Positions 12,001 to 27,000 of a DNA stretch of 64,000 nt are shown here, piece after piece. The first letter of the stretch is position 1. Every line of letters starts with the position of its first letter. Made by a program: the position numbers and the translations under genes. The notes beneath the pieces were generated by a model. That model was not told where the DNA came from, ran no database searches, and saw nothing but the letters and a program-made list of their open reading frames with translations. The stretch comes from Siphonodentalium dalli (lineage: Eukaryota > Mollusca > Scaphopoda > Gadilida > Siphonodentaliidae): assembly GCA_032622095.1 (NCBI GenBank), contig CP136065.1, forward strand, positions 92,017,343-92,081,342, read 5' to 3'.

Positions 12001-15000
12001 TTGGCTTATTGTTGTATGATAAACCACAATAGAGATGCAAGTATAATTAATTATTAACTAACTGCGTTTCTATCATATTAAAAGTCGTTCAACCGCGAGT
12101 GTTGAAACATAAGACTTAAGGATGCAGAAAATGATACTATCAGGGATAAGAATTTGGCAAATGCTAAAATAATTTGGCAAAAAATATTTTCATTTGGCAA
12201 ATTATTTGGCAAAAGTAAATTTTGGTCCAGTGCGGACCCTGAACACTAGGTTACTGATCTGGCAATCAGTATAAGAGGAAATGGCAAGCTGTTCAGTGTC
12301 ACATGTTGCCAAGGTATTTTTTTCTCTATAGTCCGCCAGGCAATGCAAAGTGCTAAAATATATGAGTTGTTGCTATGTTTGCGATATTCGAGAGGTGGGA
12401 TGGAAGTTACATATACAAGGTGAAAGATAGTTACATGAACTAAATACAATACATGGTTACTTATATCTTTACTTATATCTTTTATATTGTAGGTCATACT
12501 GCCAAAGTTTTTAGTGTGAAGTGGTCACCACTGAAGGAGGCTATCATATGTAGTGGATCTGATGATGGGTGAGTTCTATTGTCTATGCTATCGTTGCATA
12601 TATACTAACTAGCAGGCCTGATAATATGGTATTTACAGAATTAGGTCCCCATAAGGTGAATTTAGTAATGCTACACCGCACAGTGGGCTAATATCACTAA
12701 ATTCACGCACTGGGGACCTCATTCTGCTCAGGCCTTATCTTCTCTGGAAAGTATTTTTATTATCCAATCACAATTATGATTCTTTTTCTTTTTTAGTTTT
12801 TTTTTCTCTATATCCCCAATTTGGCAGTCTACACATTGCATAATCAAGGTGCCCAATGGGTGTACATTAAAATATTCACCATCTGGGAGCTTAAATCTGA
12901 GTCTAGGTTTCCCATAGCAGATGAGGCCATGCAGAATGAGGTCCAGATGATGAATTCGGTGATGCTAGCCCACTGGGAACTCATTCTGCAGATGTCTGGC
13001 ACAATATTCTCAGGCCTGCATACTAGATGCATCATGCTTTCATCTCAGCCATTTATTGAGGCTAAGAATTGAATGTGGTATACCCATATTAACCCATTCT
13101 ATACTAAATACTCATTGACAAGTAGTTCCCTTAGGATATATTCAGAAAATAACAAAGGGGGGGGGGGGGTGCAGAAAGTACCTTTTCAAACTTCATAAAA
13201 TGGCAAGAAATATCCCATATATAAGCTAAAACATCATTGAAATATTTTCCTAAGAGAAAAATATATCCATTCTAGAAGCTTAATTTGTGCTTTTTCCTGG
13301 AAGGTGCTTTAAATTGTGGTAAGATTACAAAATTTGCCTTCTAAACATTTATTCCAATACCTCTGACTGAAAAAAGAGTGCCCTTTTCTGGAAATTACAC
13401 CCCCTCCCATAGAGAGACTTGCATATATAGGAGAATGCACTGGCACATGATCGTTAATGCTGCACCAGCACAGCTCCCGTCATGAAGGGGTTAACACTCG
13501 GATTCATGTATTCAGCTTCACATTTTCGCCTCTTTTCCAGCACAGTGCGTATATGGGACTACTCTGTAGATTCATGCATCATGACACTATCTGGCCACAC
13601 GGAGCCCATTAGAGGACTACTATGGAACACGGAGCTGCCCTATATCCTCGTCTCAGGCAGCTGGGACTACTCCATTCGTATTTGGGACACGCGGGATGGA
13701 GCTTGCCTTGGTGTTAGTAGTGACCATGGTGCTGACGTGTATGGTATGCACTATGATATATGATATAAATATTACATGAGTTGGAGTTGATTATGCCAAG
13801 ATAGTGGTCTGACATTTGTTGACAATTCACACTAGTGTTCGATGTAATATAATAAATAATGCATGTCTTGTTATTAACTATGCCAAAATAGTGGTCCTCA
13901 GCGATGATTAGTCAACTCCAAGTGCCATGTATTTTCCATATGATATTTAATTCAAGTTGAATATTTGTCTCTGAAACACGCATTATGATTTGTCGAGAGT
14001 TGCTAACTTTAGTTTTCGATTCACCAGCAATGGCTGGTGATCGGTTAAATAAATTTGAATGGAGCACCGCGTCATGACAACGAGTGTAAAATACGTCAAT
14101 GCGCAGCCAGGTGTCACGTAATCGAGTCAACCACTCAGAGATGTTCACGATGTTCCGACTCTTTGTTGATTAATTAAAATTTATTCAATAAAGTACCAAA
14201 TCAAATATAAATAACAATAAATAAAACATGTTATAATAAGAATTAAAAACATGGTATATTAAGACATAATACATGTATAGATAAGACAGGAAACATGGAA
14301 ACAATAAATGTTATGGCGATTGAATATGTGGCTTAAAAATGTTGCATCGTTAGTATAGTAGATTCGTACTCTTGAATAATCGTACTGACTAATTAGCAGT
14401 GTTTTGTTCGGCAACCGCTTTGAACCGGATTATAACAGCAGATATCTGATTAGATAACTGAATGCTTACTTAACACATTGAGTGAACAGTGGTGAATTCA
14501 CAGAGATTACAGCATTGACATTTTACATCAATCATTGCGCTGAATTGGATGCTTATTTTTGCGACCACCGTCCAAACTAAACACTAATTAGACAAACGTA
14601 CACGGTGGTTGTGTATTGTCACCAATACAGTTTTAATCAACCTGTCACAACGAATGAGCCATCACGAAAATGGTCACTCAGAGAAAGATTGTATAGACTA
14701 GAAATTTAAACTTATAAATTATCGCCAGTCTATATAGAGCCAACACGAGTCAGCACCGAGTATGTCAAATCTACTTCATGTGCATTCGTTTTCCGCATTC
14801 GGATTTCGGAGGTAAAATTAATGTATTCGTTCACTTTTGGACTAGAAAAGCAGTCCGATGTTCGGAATAGAGTTTCCAGATTACAGAGGTAATTTTTAGT
14901 GAGAATGCACTTGGGTGAATTCGGGACCGGACAATTTGGCCGGAATGGAGAGGGATTCGGTTTATAGAGGTTCTGGTTTAGAGGTTTTACTGTATTGGCC

Positions 15001-18000
15001 TAAGAATATTTACCTTGACCTTGTACATTGTAAGCTGATGCAGCATTAAAGGACCTGTACCAGTACATTATCATATATATGTGAGTCACCTTTAGGGCAC
15101 TCACATATATAAGAGAATGCATTGGCCTAACAAAATTTAACTTGACCTTGCAAGCCAGTGCATTCTCTTATATATGGGAGACTCGCATATATAAGAGAAT
15201 GCAGTGGTACAGGGTCTTTAATGCTGCACCAGCTCAACTCCAGTCATGAAAGTGTTAATTAAGTGACTGATTAATTTCAGGACTGACAAGTCATCCAGAC
15301 CGACCTTTCATCATGGCTTCATGCTCCAGAGATTCTACAGTGAGGTTATGGTCCATAAATTCACTAGTTCAGTCCATAGAAATCAGTGCTATTGCTCAAA
15401 GTAACTGGGCAGATATTCTATCAGACCATGGTTAGTATTACTATTGATCAGCTCTGGGATTTATCCATTGGCAATAGACAATGCCAATCTCTATCAGAGC
15501 GCACCAGTCATTATTCCTCTCTGACTGGCTGGGTACTAGTCTGCAGTTTCTATATTTAGCGCTGTTTTTCCTGACAAATTTCCTATGTGCTTTGAGAAAA
15601 TTCCCGCACTTATAACTTATTGACAGAATGGAGAATTAGAGCAGTAGTTTTGTTGACAATTTCTGCACACAAAATATCAGCAAATTAGTACTCTTGTGTT
15701 TGACTTGCCATGAATGTTGTTTTCCATGTGCGTTTGGACTTTTGTGTTGATAAAGTAATCGGAGAACCAAATCACACCGTTTCGCAATATAGTTCTTTGG
15801 TTCAAGAGGGACTTTCCTAACTTAAGGTACGAAATTACACAAAACGTTGTTCGATATTTTTTGTGCTTAATAAGTCCAACATGTTGCTTTGTTCGCTTAG
15901 TATATATATTTATATAGCGGAAGTCCAACAACTTTTAGTAAATTGTCGTCAGTAGCAGCGGTCTTACCGAGTAAACCCTGCATGGAGTTTGAGGCAATGC
16001 CTATGTAAAAGCAGAGGCAAAATCGTATTGCCTAGGTAAAATCAGTTCTTTGGGTTACTAAAATTTCATTGTGTCGATCAACCTCTATATATAGCCAAAA
16101 TGACTTCCTTTCACTCTTCTTTACATGGTACATATCATACAATAGCACACATGACACTGATGCATTAACTATATGGACACTGTTTTGAAGGTTGGAGAGA
16201 TGTACATATATATTGAGTAGTAGCTTGTAAACAATGTTTCCCAAAATAACTAAGAATTTAGATGATAGTAATTTGAGAGAATTATATTTAAGCGTACAGT
16301 ATTGTCTATAATTTCTTGGATAACTAATAATAATAAAATAGAATACCTGGGTCAGTGAGTTAGGGTTATTATTTATTTAAAATGGCAATTTTGTTGCAAA
16401 AAGTATTAAGATAAGCAGTTTGTATTGACAAGTATTGAGATTAATGGTTTGTATTGACGAGTCATCTTCCGTTAAGGACGTGGGTCCACACCCAAGTTCT
16501 GGTACCACAGACCTAACCTCAACTGAATATGAAGGCTCCCCATATTTTTCACTTTCTGCATTTTGATTTCGTACTTTCATATACCATATATGTACAGTCA
16601 TTGAAAATGCTTCTGTTTTCATATTGATGACAGATGGCCCAAAAACACGACACGAGGATACACCGGCAATGTCTTGTCATTAAAAAAGAAAGAATGATTC
16701 ACATGTAAATCTCACCATTTTCTTCTTTTAGCATGTTTTATATTATGAATTTTTATTATAGATCATTTATAATTTCCAGAAACATTCTTCTTTTATAGAT
16801 TCTGGTTCAATAAGTGGTTCTCCGACTACCCTGTTAGGACAAGCATCTAAAGACCTGAAATTGACTATTGATCACTTATCATCAAATAAGTCAGACCAGT
16901 CTACTAAACTGCTGTCAGATTTCTTTTCTGTAAGTTTTAAAATATTAGACCAAATAATAAATTTGCAGATGTTGTTGAGATGAATAAATTAAATCAAATT
17001 TGAAATCCCATTTTGAAGACATTCTTGTGGTATTTGCTCTTTGAGGATTTTTTAATCGTCACAATCACTGCAGTTAAATAGCCCTCTTACTGCATTATGT
17101 TTGTGCTTATAGCACAACATACAGACCATTTTTTTGCCCGGCTGCTAAGAAGTTGTTAAAATTGATGTCAAGAGGAGGACATTAGATTCCTGTATATGAC
17201 TTAGGTATCTTTGCAAACCTTAACCCTTTCATGATGGGAGCTGCACTGGTGCAGCATTAAAGATCCTGTGCCAGTGCATTATCTTATATATGTGAATCTC
17301 CCATAAGGAGCCTCGCATATAGAAGAGAATACACTGGCTTACAAGGTGAAGGTAAATATTGTTATTGTCAATGTATTCTCTTATATACGCAAGGCTCCCT
17401 GTGGGAGACTCGCATATATAAGAGAATGCACTGGCACAGGGTTTTCGCAAAATTTCAGTAAGCTCCATAAATGGAGGGCTAAAATTCTGAATCAAGCATT
17501 TGTCTATTTTAGCACCCATGTGGCACTGACAATCTGTGGCATCTTGTTTCTGTTTGCCAAGGAATCGACGACAGCTTGCTCCCGAATGAATACAAAAAAG
17601 GAGTGATGCATGTCAAACATCTGATGAAATTTAAAAATGTGAGTTGGTCAGCATTTATTGTTTGTAACATAGATCTTGGAACATCACTTAAAACCTATGG
17701 AATTTTAGTAAGCTTACGGCCAAGCCTGCAAATAGTGTGTCTGTCATTTGCAGAATGAGGTTCCCAGAGGGTGAATCTAGTGCACAAAATTCACACTCTT
17801 GGGACCTCATTTTGCTTAGACCTCATCTTCTGTGAAGTATCCATAATCTCAAATTGACATTTATTTTTAGTTACTGTTTCCCTTCTGTTCAGTTTCTATA
17901 TCCCCTAATTTGCAGAAGATAAATAATGCATAGTCAAGGTGACTAACAGGTGAATGTCACCAACTTCAACTGTGGAACTTCAATCTGATGCTAGGTCTCC

Positions 18001-21000
18001 CATAGCAGATGAGGCCTAAGCAGTTCCCAGAGGGTGAATTAGGTGACGCTGAATTCACCCTCTTGGGACATATTCGGCAAATGTTAGACACACTATATCC
18101 AGGTTTGCATTTTGAAGAGCTTTTTGTTGAGTTATCTGCTAAAAAAAGAAGCACCCTTTTGTTGCAGAAGGATCTAATTGGAGCTCAATATTTGGTGTCA
18201 GAAAATTATATGTCATGATGGGTGGGTGAAGTTCTCAAAAGTTATTTATTTATTTCTGTAGTCAGAAGCCCAAGAACTGGAAATGTCCAAGTTAGCCAAA
18301 TATGGTGGTGGTATCGGAACAACATCCAAGGGAGAAAAGATGAAAGAGGCGGCCAAGATCCACTTGATGCTCGGTAACATACAGAGATACTGTGAGCTAA
18401 TGGTAGAGATGGGAGAGGTTAGTTATTATACCCCCTGCAATGTTATGGGGGGGGGGGGGTATATAGGAATCAGATTGTCCATCTGTCTGCCATCAGTAGA
18501 CTCAATGTTGTCAAGAGATTTTATTCCTACATTTTCAGTTCAATTTTTTTGAAACTTGGAACAGATATTTAGTACCATGGGAACCTGTGCACCTGTGATT
18601 ATGAGGTCTATCGGACATTTTTGGTGCAGTTATCCCCCATTATCAACTTAAAATATTTTGCAACATAAGGAATTTTGTCAGAGGCTCTCTGAGCTTTTTA
18701 TAACATGAGTGCATAAAACATTTCCGCCTGCCATGGGGAGTATCCTTAGTCCCATTGGGATAGCCCACCTCTAGTATCAAATTGTCATCATCCTCACTGA
18801 TTTTGACTGCAGATTCCGTACAGAAATTTGCTACAGAAAATCTAAAGGAAAACAATTAATAATAATATTCGCAAATTCATATTTTGAAGATATCAATAAA
18901 ATTTATCAGTTAAAAGAAATGAGCATTCATTGTCAGTAATAAAAAATGTAGTATATTTATCAGGGATTAAATACATCCCTGTCTCAAACTGTCATTGCTG
19001 GGTTAATATTTTCCATAAAAAATACAAGCAACTTATTGGGTACGTGAGTCAAACAGAAATAAAACTCACAATACTCTTGAACTTCAATCTTCAGAATTCA
19101 AGTGAAGGTGCTATTATCTATAACTGAATTTAAAACAATGGATTTTTCATTACACTTGGCATTGTTATTCAACATTTATAATACTCTAATGCTATAGACC
19201 ATGAGCATAAGTTTTTTTTTGTATTTTTTAATTTCTGTGTTTGTAAATGTTGGATAAATAACAGAAAAATTAGAATTGATTATTATTGTTTTTATTTTCA
19301 AGTGGGAGAGAGCAATGTCCATCGCCCCAGGTGTATCTATTGAATACTGGAAATCCATATCACAACGGTGAGTGAAGTATTTGAGTAAGAGGTTCAAAAA
19401 GGTATGTTTATCATCATATCATAAGACTGATGAAATGAAAAAACTGCTATGAGGGTATCAAATTAATTTACTCATGTAAACAACAGCTTAGACGTGCACT
19501 CTCAACGTCTCAAGACATCTAGACACTGTGCACAAACTGTTGAAATAGAACATATAGCTGTTAAAATGTCAAATTTTTATAGCTTATTTCTTTACGTATT
19601 TGCCCATCTATAATCAAAAGCTTTGACTCAGCATGCCATAGGACCTACACCTACTCCCTTATTTTTTTCCTCCCCTTGAGAATTAAGCTCTTCCTCAGTT
19701 TAAATCTCCCGTCATTGCGGTACTGAAATGTTTTTTATCATGACAGTCTGTTGATGCTTGAAGTGCGACACTGATGTTCCCCAATCTAATTCTTGCGTTT
19801 TAGTTTACAATGTAATACTTTATTCTAGGTATGTGTACTAATTATATTATTATTAGGCATAAAACAAAGATTTGGAAATTCAATGAAGTCATGTTATTGC
19901 CAGGACCTTCTTGAAATTTTGCGAAAACCCTGTGCCAATGCATTCTCTTATATATGCGAGTCTCCCATATGGAGCCTCACATATATAAGAGAATACATTG
20001 GCCTAACAATATTTACCATGACCTTGTAATCCAGTGCATTCACTTTAATATATATGCGAGTCTCCCATAGGGAGCCGAGTCGCATACATGAGGGAATACA
20101 TTGGCCTAACAATATTTACCTTGACCTTGTAAGTCAGTGCATTCTATTTTGAATGCGAGATTCCCTAAGGGGGATCGCCTCGTATATATATAAGAGAATG
20201 CGCTGGCACATGATCTTTAATGCTGCACCAGCACAAATCCCATCATTAAAGGGTCAATAGTTCATGGAATGGTTAATAATCATATAGAATACAATCTTAT
20301 ACCTAATGAGTAAAAAAAAGTTTTACATTTTTCACAGCTATGCAAAATATCTTATGAAAGAAGACAGTGATGATTCAATCCCATTCTGCATCGCCACTGG
20401 AGATTCTGATCGACTCGTGTCTTTTCTATCTAACCGAGGTCAGCTCAGTGAAGCAGTCCTGGCTGCTCAAGTGGCAAATGATGGGTGCTATGACCGACCT
20501 CACATCACACAGTGCGTGTCTCAAGCTCCTTACTGCAATGGTGTTGATACAGATTCTCATACTGAGTATGAATTTATTATTATTATCAGTTTTATTATTA
20601 TTTTTTAGTATGTATTTAATGTTATGATGTCATCGTATTTCATACTTTTCGGTACCGTTGGTGCTAGATGTAGAAAATATTTTTATTGAATTATTTTATT
20701 AAGCTGTGAAAGTCCACGGAAAGCTAATAATTTGGATGGGGAAGCATATTTTGTTTTTGGTGCAGGTCAACACCTTGTGTTTACCTGTGGGAGAAGAGCA
20801 CAATTTCTCTACCCTAGATTTTGCCTTCTCAATATTTTGTAATTGCTATGATACAAGTCTGCAAGTGTGTCTGTCATTTGCAGAATGAGGTCCCCAGATG
20901 GTGAGTTTACTTGTAACGATGCTACATACTAGGGGTGTAACGATTCATCGATGTATCGATGTGACCGCGATATAGCATTGACGATACGGTCATCGATACG

Positions 21001-24000
21001 GGCGTTCAAACGATACATATCTCGATACACAAATTGCATGTTGTTATTACCTATTCAGGTAAGTAAGCAGCGGTCACCACAAACGAGAAAGATCAATGTT
21101 GAATCAGTATTTAACAAAAAATTAAGGTAATCCCCTCAATAAGTTATAAAAATGATAAACATTCCCTATTTATCACGGAGTAACAGTGAGGCCAAAAACA
21201 GACCGAATTGTATCAATTTGCATGTGTAGACAATCTGATGCCATCTTCTTGAAACACATGTATTGTATTAATAGAACAATCAGCTAATGATCCACTGATC
21301 AAAGCACAGACCTGACCTGAGTGACATCAATTTTAATGACCTATTTCAATAGTACACGTCATGCAGCAAGTGAACGACTTTGTCAATAACATGTCATTTA
21401 CAGCCGGCGGAAAACATTTGATGCATGCTATTGCTACAATTTCACCAGAGTGATGCAGCTGCTGTAGTCTCAACCTATATCATATCAATCTACATGTATG
21501 TCTTTCCCGTGTCATGTCAACACTGCATGGACACTGTACTCTGTGCACTGGCCCATGCATGTGGGTTGCTGAGCAATTGTTAAACTTCCCGGATTAAACT
21601 TTTCAACAGAAATGTACCCCCCCCCCCCCAGTTCACATTATAAAGTTGACAACTTGACATGAATAATTAATATAAAGCCCCTCCCATTTAACTGTCAATC
21701 TCGTGACACTGATTGAGAGATTTCCAGAGACGACGTTCCTCATTGGTCAACAGGTAGTGTTTGTACTCTCTAATTAAATTTATTCAGACAATGCAGTGCA
21801 ACAATCTTTTTATTATGGGCTCAATGTCGGCATCTTTCCGGTCCGATGGGATATCACTGATAGTCGATACATCGACGAGGCTTTAATTATTTTTTTTTAC
21901 AATACAATACAAGTTGCAACAACAAACATTTTAGATGAACATCTAGTACACTCATCTTAGCGAGTTCATGTAGGCCTACCTGTAGCCATGCAAGCACATA
22001 TACCCGCCTGTCGTTATACCGTAAATCAGTGTATATATGGTACAGTCCGTATGAAGACTCGGCAATATCGCTATAATTTTAGGGAAGTAAAATCGCGATA
22101 CGTATCGTATCGTGACATCTGTATCGCGATAAACATTGATACACCCTATACCCCATATCGTTACACCCCTACTACATACAGTGGGCTTAAGCATCACTAA
22201 ATTCAACCTCTAGGGACCTCCATGCAAGTTTTTTTAACGTATTATGTTACTGGTTCGTCCATCTGTCTGTTTGTTGCTTTTTTTCATTTTCCGATGACAA
22301 CTTTCATAAGTCTGAACTGAAAGGAATGAAATTTGGTATGTGGGCTTAATAATAGCACTAAATACATGTCAAGTTCAAATTCGGGTTCTGCCCGGCAATA
22401 TTTTTACCAGAGTTACAGCCCTTTTTGTTGGCATTTGAACTAAATTTTCATTTCTGGATGATAATTTTAGTAAGTCTGAACTGAATGCAATTTGGTTTGT
22501 GAGTTTACTAGCCCAAATTACAGGTCAAGGAATTTGGGTTAGGAATTTGCCTACCAATTTTTGCCGGAGTTATGGTCCTTGTCAACTTATAATTTGTCAA
22601 TTGCATTTTTTGTTTCTGGATGATAACTTTAGTTTTAGTTGTCAGACTGTTTTCAAATTTTGTATGTGGATTAGCCACATGAAAATACAGGTCAAGTTCG
22701 AATTTGGTCCGCCCATTTTTGCCAAAGTTATGGTCTGTCCTAGTGATGCTCTTGTTAAATTTAACCATTTTATAGTAGTTCCCTTAGGAAATGTTCAGAT
22801 AATAAGTTCAACAAATGACCATAGGTCATTTGTTGAACTTATTATCTGAACATTTCCCACCAATGAATCCTTCGACACTTGTATTATCTTTTTGTCTGTT
22901 TGTTGTGTTCTCATTTTCCCTCAAGACTTTCCAAATGAATAATAGACCATTCCAATATACACTTTTGTGGTAGAATCCTTTTAGAAAAGAAAGGATTAAC
23001 TGCTGCTAGAACTTCACTAAATACTGTAACTGTACGTTTATTTGTGGTGGTCCAATTTTGGTGGTTTTTGTGGTTGTTGATATCCACAAAATTAAAAAGC
23101 CCACCAAAAAATATCTTCGAAACTATCAATGTTGCAATTTTGAGGAAAGTCATGCGTAGAGGTATCTCTGTTGATCCGATCAGTTGTTGGCTTCGGTAAA
23201 TAATCCCCATCCTCACATTGTTTGTTTTGAGAAGAAAGTGACTTTCACCTAGCTAATGTTAGCATATTATGTAATACAATCCTGTTGTTGAAATTCTCGA
23301 TAGTCGGTAACAAAAGCTTGGACATGCGTCATGCTAATTACGACTACTACAGTGTGGAATGCGCAATTTCCGATGGCTTGCTGGGGTGACTGCACTTCTA
23401 TTAGTTGGATTTGATTGTTATTATTGGGGGTTGGAGGTGACATTTAGTACCGGCGGTCCCACGAATTTACAAACCCATGAAAAAGTCATAAATGTCTGAA
23501 CCATGCAAATTCATACCAACGAATTTGGCTGAACCACGAAAATTTATACCAATGAATTTAATTACATTCACAGTACATCTCTTTTTTGCAGGCTTCTCAC
23601 TCAGACTTGCACAGATTTGTCAAACTGGTACTTTAGGAATGGGTTACCAACTCTATCGGCATGCTGTCATTTGGCTGTTGATGATATTGATGTAAGTTCA
23701 CTAATACTAGAAAGCCGATGCAACAGCACAGAGCTCGCAGTTATTTAGCTCTTGCTTCAAAGTTGTCCAAGTTTCCTTTGACGTAAACCAGCTGGTGAAA
23801 TCAGTAGGGATAATACTATTTTACGTCAAAGTATGGTTGCCTAACTCTTCCATAGCGAACTTTACACCCAGATCCAGTGGCAGGATTTTTCGTCAATTTT
23901 AATCGAATTCATCATACAAATCAATACAAAATGCTACATTTTTCGGAAAGGTGATACAGTCATTGTGATGTATTATAATCTAACTACTGTTTTAATTTTG

Positions 24001-27000
24001 CACAGAATATGCCGTGTAATTAGGAATACCCTCATATCTGATCCATTTCTTTACGTCTATAGAGAAAATCCAAACCGTTATGAACTTCGCGAGGTTCGCC
24101 ACGCCTCAAGAGATATTGATTCCTCGGGGAGACAACTGCAATGATCAAATCGAACCAAAGTCAATACCTACGTAAACACAATAAGACATGGATGCTACAA
24201 CCCATGTGCCTGAACAGGAAGGACTTTTAGTCATTCTTATTTTAACATGACCCCAAACGGGGGTGTCAGAATATTATTTCAGATACATGTACATATGATA
24301 CTTTTTTATCTTTGGCCATTTTTGGACTCACACACTCCTCAACCCAAATTTGTTTCCAACCAATTTTTGACACCCACTTCCCTAGAAGCATGAAATATTT
24401 TTATTTTTTTTAAGAATATTAGAATTTTCACCACTTACTGCCTGTTTCCTATCAACTACCTATTACAGGTTGGTGTATGTCATTAGCTCAGTTTGAAATG
24501 GCTGTGATTGCTTATGCAACGTGTACATGCATTTTATATTCGGAGTGATGTAGTCTGACATATACCTGGTATTTACTAATGTTGCAACAAGAAACAATCT
24601 ATACTGACTGTCTGAAGGCAGTTTTGATGTTAGAATTACATTATCTCTAAGTTTTAAGGCCAAAATTAGTTGAAAAATATGGAGCAAAGTTTGTTTTTGA
24701 GCTGCAGAAAAAATTGCTTGACACCCCCCCCCCCCCCCCCCCCACCCTATGACCCACATGCCATTACTATCTGGAAGAGGAATCGTTAGAACCACCTGAT
24801 AGATAGGTATTATTCAGTGTGAACATTCTGTCCATATCTCCAATTTGTAAATTATTTTACCAAAAAGTTCAATAAATTATTAAAGAAAGATATTGTTTTG
24901 TGATGCACATTTTATCTAAATATCTCTTAAGTATAGCTACATGCTACCAAGTATCCAATTATCAAAGGCTTACTACATGCTTCTGACAGCCATAAATGTA
25001 TTCATTGGAATGGTTTATTATTCATCCATCTGGAGGGATGTTAAAGTGTTGTGAAACACTTCGGTAGGGTGATCAAATATAAATGGAGAATAATCTTGCT
25101 CAAAGTAGTTATTTTTACAAATATATATAAATTGACAACACAGTCACTCTTATGTATTAATTAAATGCAGTGACTATCAGTGGCAAAATCTTTTTTGCTA
25201 GTTTATCGCCGATAGTTGCGTTACTAATCGAGAAGTAAATATTTATGACGATGTTTCCTATGGAGTGGTATGGACGATTTTCTTGAGATTTTCGGCAATG
25301 TCCATAGAATGTTACATTCCTCCAGTTGACATAGCACCTGTATACTAACTTATCAGTTTTATGGCCCCAAACAAGTCCGTATGTCTTTAAGGAAATTTGC
25401 GCATACGAGAGACAATAGAAATTGCAGATCAGTACAGAAGCTATTCATTGGGGGAAATGTTCAGATAGTAAGTTTGTCGTTTGTTGAACAATTATTATCT
25501 GAACATTTCCTAAGAGATAACTACTCATCAATGCGTGTTTAGTATGGAAAGCGTTAACATTGAATTTTTAAAATACTGATCTTTTTAGGTGCATACCTGT
25601 TAAAAGTTCTTGATCATGGTCGTTCGTGGTTGAGTCATCATTGCCAATTGTTCTTATCTTACAGAAAGCACTATCAAAACTCATCCGGGGTAATGAAATA
25701 GAGCTAGCAATTTGTGCAGGAAGGGTACTCGGAACTGTACCTGAACTCACCAAAGTTGCTGCTGAATTATTGGCCAAACGATGTGAAGCACTGGGAAAAT
25801 GGTAAGTGAACAGAGTTTATGAATTTAGAATCCTCTCCTGAAAAAGTTCTTTCCACAGAAATTGAATTTCAGATTGACATCGAAAAAAGTACTTAAATTT
25901 AGTGGTAACAAAATTCTGGAGTTAATTTCTATTGCTAATGGCAATTGCAATTGAAATTTCAATGTTTTAGTTGAAAATTTGCATTTTATGCAATATAATT
26001 CAATTATCTGAACTTTTCTAATGTATACCTTCATGATTTGATCAGGCATTCATCAACTCTCGCAGTGTAACTCTAATCTTTATATAACTATAACAATTGT
26101 TTGAACATGAAAAATCTTATTATCCAATAATTATTTATAATGAAAATAAGAAATATGGTTGTTTGTTGAACTTATTATCTGAATATTTCCTAAGGTAACT
26201 ACTCGTCAATGAGTATTTAGTATTGAAAGGGTGAATATATAAGCTGTGATGTGCAGATTGTTCATAGTAATGTCTATAATTATGTGTTCAGACTATTGTC
26301 ATATTAATATTATTATTTAAACTTCAGGGATCTAGCAATCAATGTTCTCAATCTAGTTGAAGATAGTGAATTGCTGAAGTCAAAAACATGTGCGAGATGC
26401 GACTCTAGCATGGATGAAATCAACGCTCTTCATAAGAAGGTAACAATTCACCCTGTTATTAAATACCATGGCCTTATCAACATCATTCATCATCAGTTCG
26501 AGGGGATTAAGTCCCCATGACTTCTACCCCATCATGCATAACATAATTAATATACATGCAGCTCGCAGTTTGCACTCAAAAATACACCTAATAATATTCG
26601 TTTTTGAATTTTTCACAGTATAAATATAGGTCGATAACTTCCTTTCTGGGAGCATATGTCGCAGAAAGATGCATTGAGGTCATAAAAAAATACAAATTTG
26701 AACACGATGTTTGGGTCCCAAACAAAAACAGCCATTTGCATGGCATGGAACAGAATAGAGCGTTCCGTGTTAATCTATTCCTGATATGGTAGAAATAAAG
26801 AGCATTTATTTCACTGCTGTGTGAAAAATTAAAAAGAGCTGGAAATCGGCTGTGCATTCTCTTATATATGCGAGTCTCCCATAAGGAGTCATGCATATAT
26901 AAGAGGATACATTGGTCGACAAGGTAAATATTGTTAGGCCAAAGCATTCTTTTATATAAGCAAGGCTCCCTATGAGAGACTCGCATATATTAGAGAATGC

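Noticed and set aside
14900-14995. pogo/Tigger-like end 'ggttctggtttagaggttttactgta'
   Set aside because: No matching left terminus found upstream, so the element cannot be bounded.
20566-20608. Extension of WDR17 exon 15 to the in-frame stop
   Set aside because: The added residues are a low-complexity Ile/Phe run, and exon 16 continues the conserved protein in phase from the 20565 donor.
26588-26986. 132-residue minus-strand frame with 'CILLYMR' motif
   Set aside because: The motif comes from the DH1 hairpin and appears wherever that repeat does.
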